Positions 6,342-6,699 of a stretch of DNA of 6,699 nt are shown here, piece by piece. The DNA lies in the NCBI GenBank assembly GCA_945906975.1, contig CAMDRY010000177.1:1-6699 (forward strand). Reading direction: 5' to 3'. The translations under genes and the position numbers were made by a program. Numbering within the stretch: position 1 is the first letter of the stretch; every line of letters starts with the position of its first letter. The notes under the pieces are model-generated. The model saw only the letters and a program-made list of their open reading frames with translations, was not told the DNA's origin and searched no databases. Origin of the DNA: Bordetella parapertussis (GTDB lineage: Bacteria; Pseudomonadota; Gammaproteobacteria; Burkholderiales; SG8-39).

Positions 6342-6371
6342 CAATTCATGCTCCGATCACAAGGGTCGAGA

Positions 6372-6397
6372 TTGACTTAGCGGTCAAGAAAAGTCAA
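6372..6397. promoter_or_regulatory. inverted repeat TTGACTT-N12-AAGTCAA
   Basis: Perfect 7-bp arms (6372-6378 and 6391-6397) are separated by 12 bp, which places the arm centres 19 bp apart, near two helical turns. An additional GGTCAAG lies inside the spacer. This is the form of a dimeric regulator site in a divergent promoter region. The TTGACT arms resemble -35 boxes, but no -10 box is found at the proper distance on either strand. Confidence 0.4.
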
Positions 6398-6421
6398 GCC
6401 GCGTCACTCATGGTTTTGCTT

Positions 6422-6540
6422 GCCGGCGGGGACGGCGCGCAAAAAAAACTGCCGGGCACCAAAAACGCCTGCGCGCGGAGCCGCGCGCACCGCTTTGGAT
6501 TTTTTGCCTGTTCACATTGCGCGCTGCCCTCCCCGCCGGC
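6422..6540. repeat. 119-bp nested imperfect palindrome
   Basis: Four arm pairs nest around a centre near 6480. They are GCCGGCGGGG/CCCCGCCGGC (6422-6431, 6531-6540), GCGCGCAA/TTGCGCGC (6435-6442, 6517-6524), CCAAA/TTTGG (6459-6463, 6494-6498) and TGCGCGCGG/CCGCGCGCA (6470-6478, 6481-6489). The arm centres agree within about 3 bp. T runs follow the central stem on both strands: TTTTT after 4 nt on minus, TTTTTT after 10 nt on plus. It may therefore act as a bidirectional terminator or insulator. It could also be a small palindromic repeat element or a structured RNA. It ends 5 bp before the -35 box of the plus-strand gene. Confidence 0.55.
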
Positions 6541-6545
6541 GGCGC

Positions 6546-6574
6546 TTCTCAGTCCGCGGCCCAGCCGCTAGAAT
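6546..6574 (+). promoter_or_regulatory. sigma70-type promoter of the plus-strand gene
   Basis: TTCTCA (6546-6551) matches four of six bases of the -35 consensus. TAGAAT (6569-6574) matches five of six of the -10 consensus. The spacer is exactly 17 bp. Transcription would start near 6581, leaving a leader of about 100 nt before the ATG at 6679. Confidence 0.55.
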
Positions 6575-6668
6575 GCGTCGGCGCGCCCGATTGCGGCCCC
6601 CAGCGCAGCCTTATGGCGGCCTTTAGGGCCCGGCAGTCACCCGCAGGACCGATTAACAAAGCCCCACC

Positions 6669-6674
6669 GGAGAG
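6669..6674 (+). promoter_or_regulatory. Shine-Dalgarno sequence of the plus-strand gene
   Basis: GGAGAG with GGAG 6 nt before the ATG at 6679, a normal spacing that supports this start. Confidence 0.65.
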
Positions 6675-6678
6675 CAGC

Positions 6679-6699
6679 ATGACCACCACGTCCACCACC
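6679..6699 (+). CDS. 5' end of a divergent gene, product unknown
   Basis: Only seven codons (MTTTSTT) lie inside the window and the frame runs off the right edge. The start is supported by GGAGAG just upstream and by a plausible promoter at 6546-6574. The product cannot be identified from seven residues. A divergent gene next to a catabolic operon could encode its regulator, but nothing in the visible residues shows this. Confidence 0.55.

Larger units (their letters stand above)
6154..6678. other. 525-bp divergent intergenic region
   Basis: This region separates the minus-strand operon from a plus-strand gene starting at 6679. I see no protein gene in it. It holds a cluster of possible regulatory elements: a repeated GTGAGGCnCAG motif around TGTGCACA (6222-6255), 10-bp direct repeats (6271-6300), inverted repeats at 6323-6341 and 6372-6397, a nested palindrome (6422-6540) and a promoter facing right (6546-6574). 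A clear sigma70 promoter for the leftward operon was not found. The best guess, TTGTGA with CATAAA between 6362 and 6332, has a 19-bp spacer and is weak. Confidence 0.7.

Noticed and set aside
6369..6397. A minus-strand promoter using TTGACT as the -35 box
   Set aside because: At a 17-bp spacing the -10 position reads CAATCT, which matches the consensus at only two bases. The arms fit an operator better.

Overview
The window is GC-rich and suggests a betaproteobacterium, most likely Burkholderiales. The main reason is a typical Bug/TctC-type periplasmic solute receptor standing next to catabolic enzymes, without TctA or TctB membrane genes. That assignment is inference; no rRNA or tRNA is present to fix the taxon.

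All complete genes lie on the minus strand and read right to left as one apparent operon. The order is a Bug-type periplasmic receptor (6153-5176), a 4,5-dihydroxyphthalate decarboxylase-like protein (5074-4082), and the three subunits of a xanthine dehydrogenase/CO dehydrogenase-type molybdenum hydroxylase: FAD subunit (4056-3190), [2Fe-2S] subunit (3184-2675) and molybdopterin subunit (2678-294). The last four genes are tightly packed, with gaps of 25 and 5 nt and a 4-nt GTGA overlap. The receptor is separated from them by about 100 bp holding a GC-rich hairpin.

Taken together, the genes read as a small catabolic module. A substrate, probably an aromatic or N-heteroaromatic acid, is captured in the periplasm. 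In the cytoplasm it would be hydroxylated with water by the molybdenum enzyme, and a decarboxylase of the Pht5 family would act before or after that step. The large subunit lacks the CysSeR loop of true CO dehydrogenase, so CO oxidation is not expected. The substrate cannot be read from the sequence.

The right end (6154-6678) is a 525-bp divergent intergenic region rich in structure. From left to right it holds a repeated GTGAGGCnCAG motif around a TGTGCACA palindrome, three 10-bp tandem repeats, two operator-like inverted repeats, a 119-bp nested imperfect palindrome, and a good sigma70-type promoter. The promoter drives a plus-strand gene of which only the first seven codons are inside the window. 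The left end (1-293) has no supported gene. It holds two terminator-like hairpins downstream of the operon and two short arrays of 8-bp tandem repeats.
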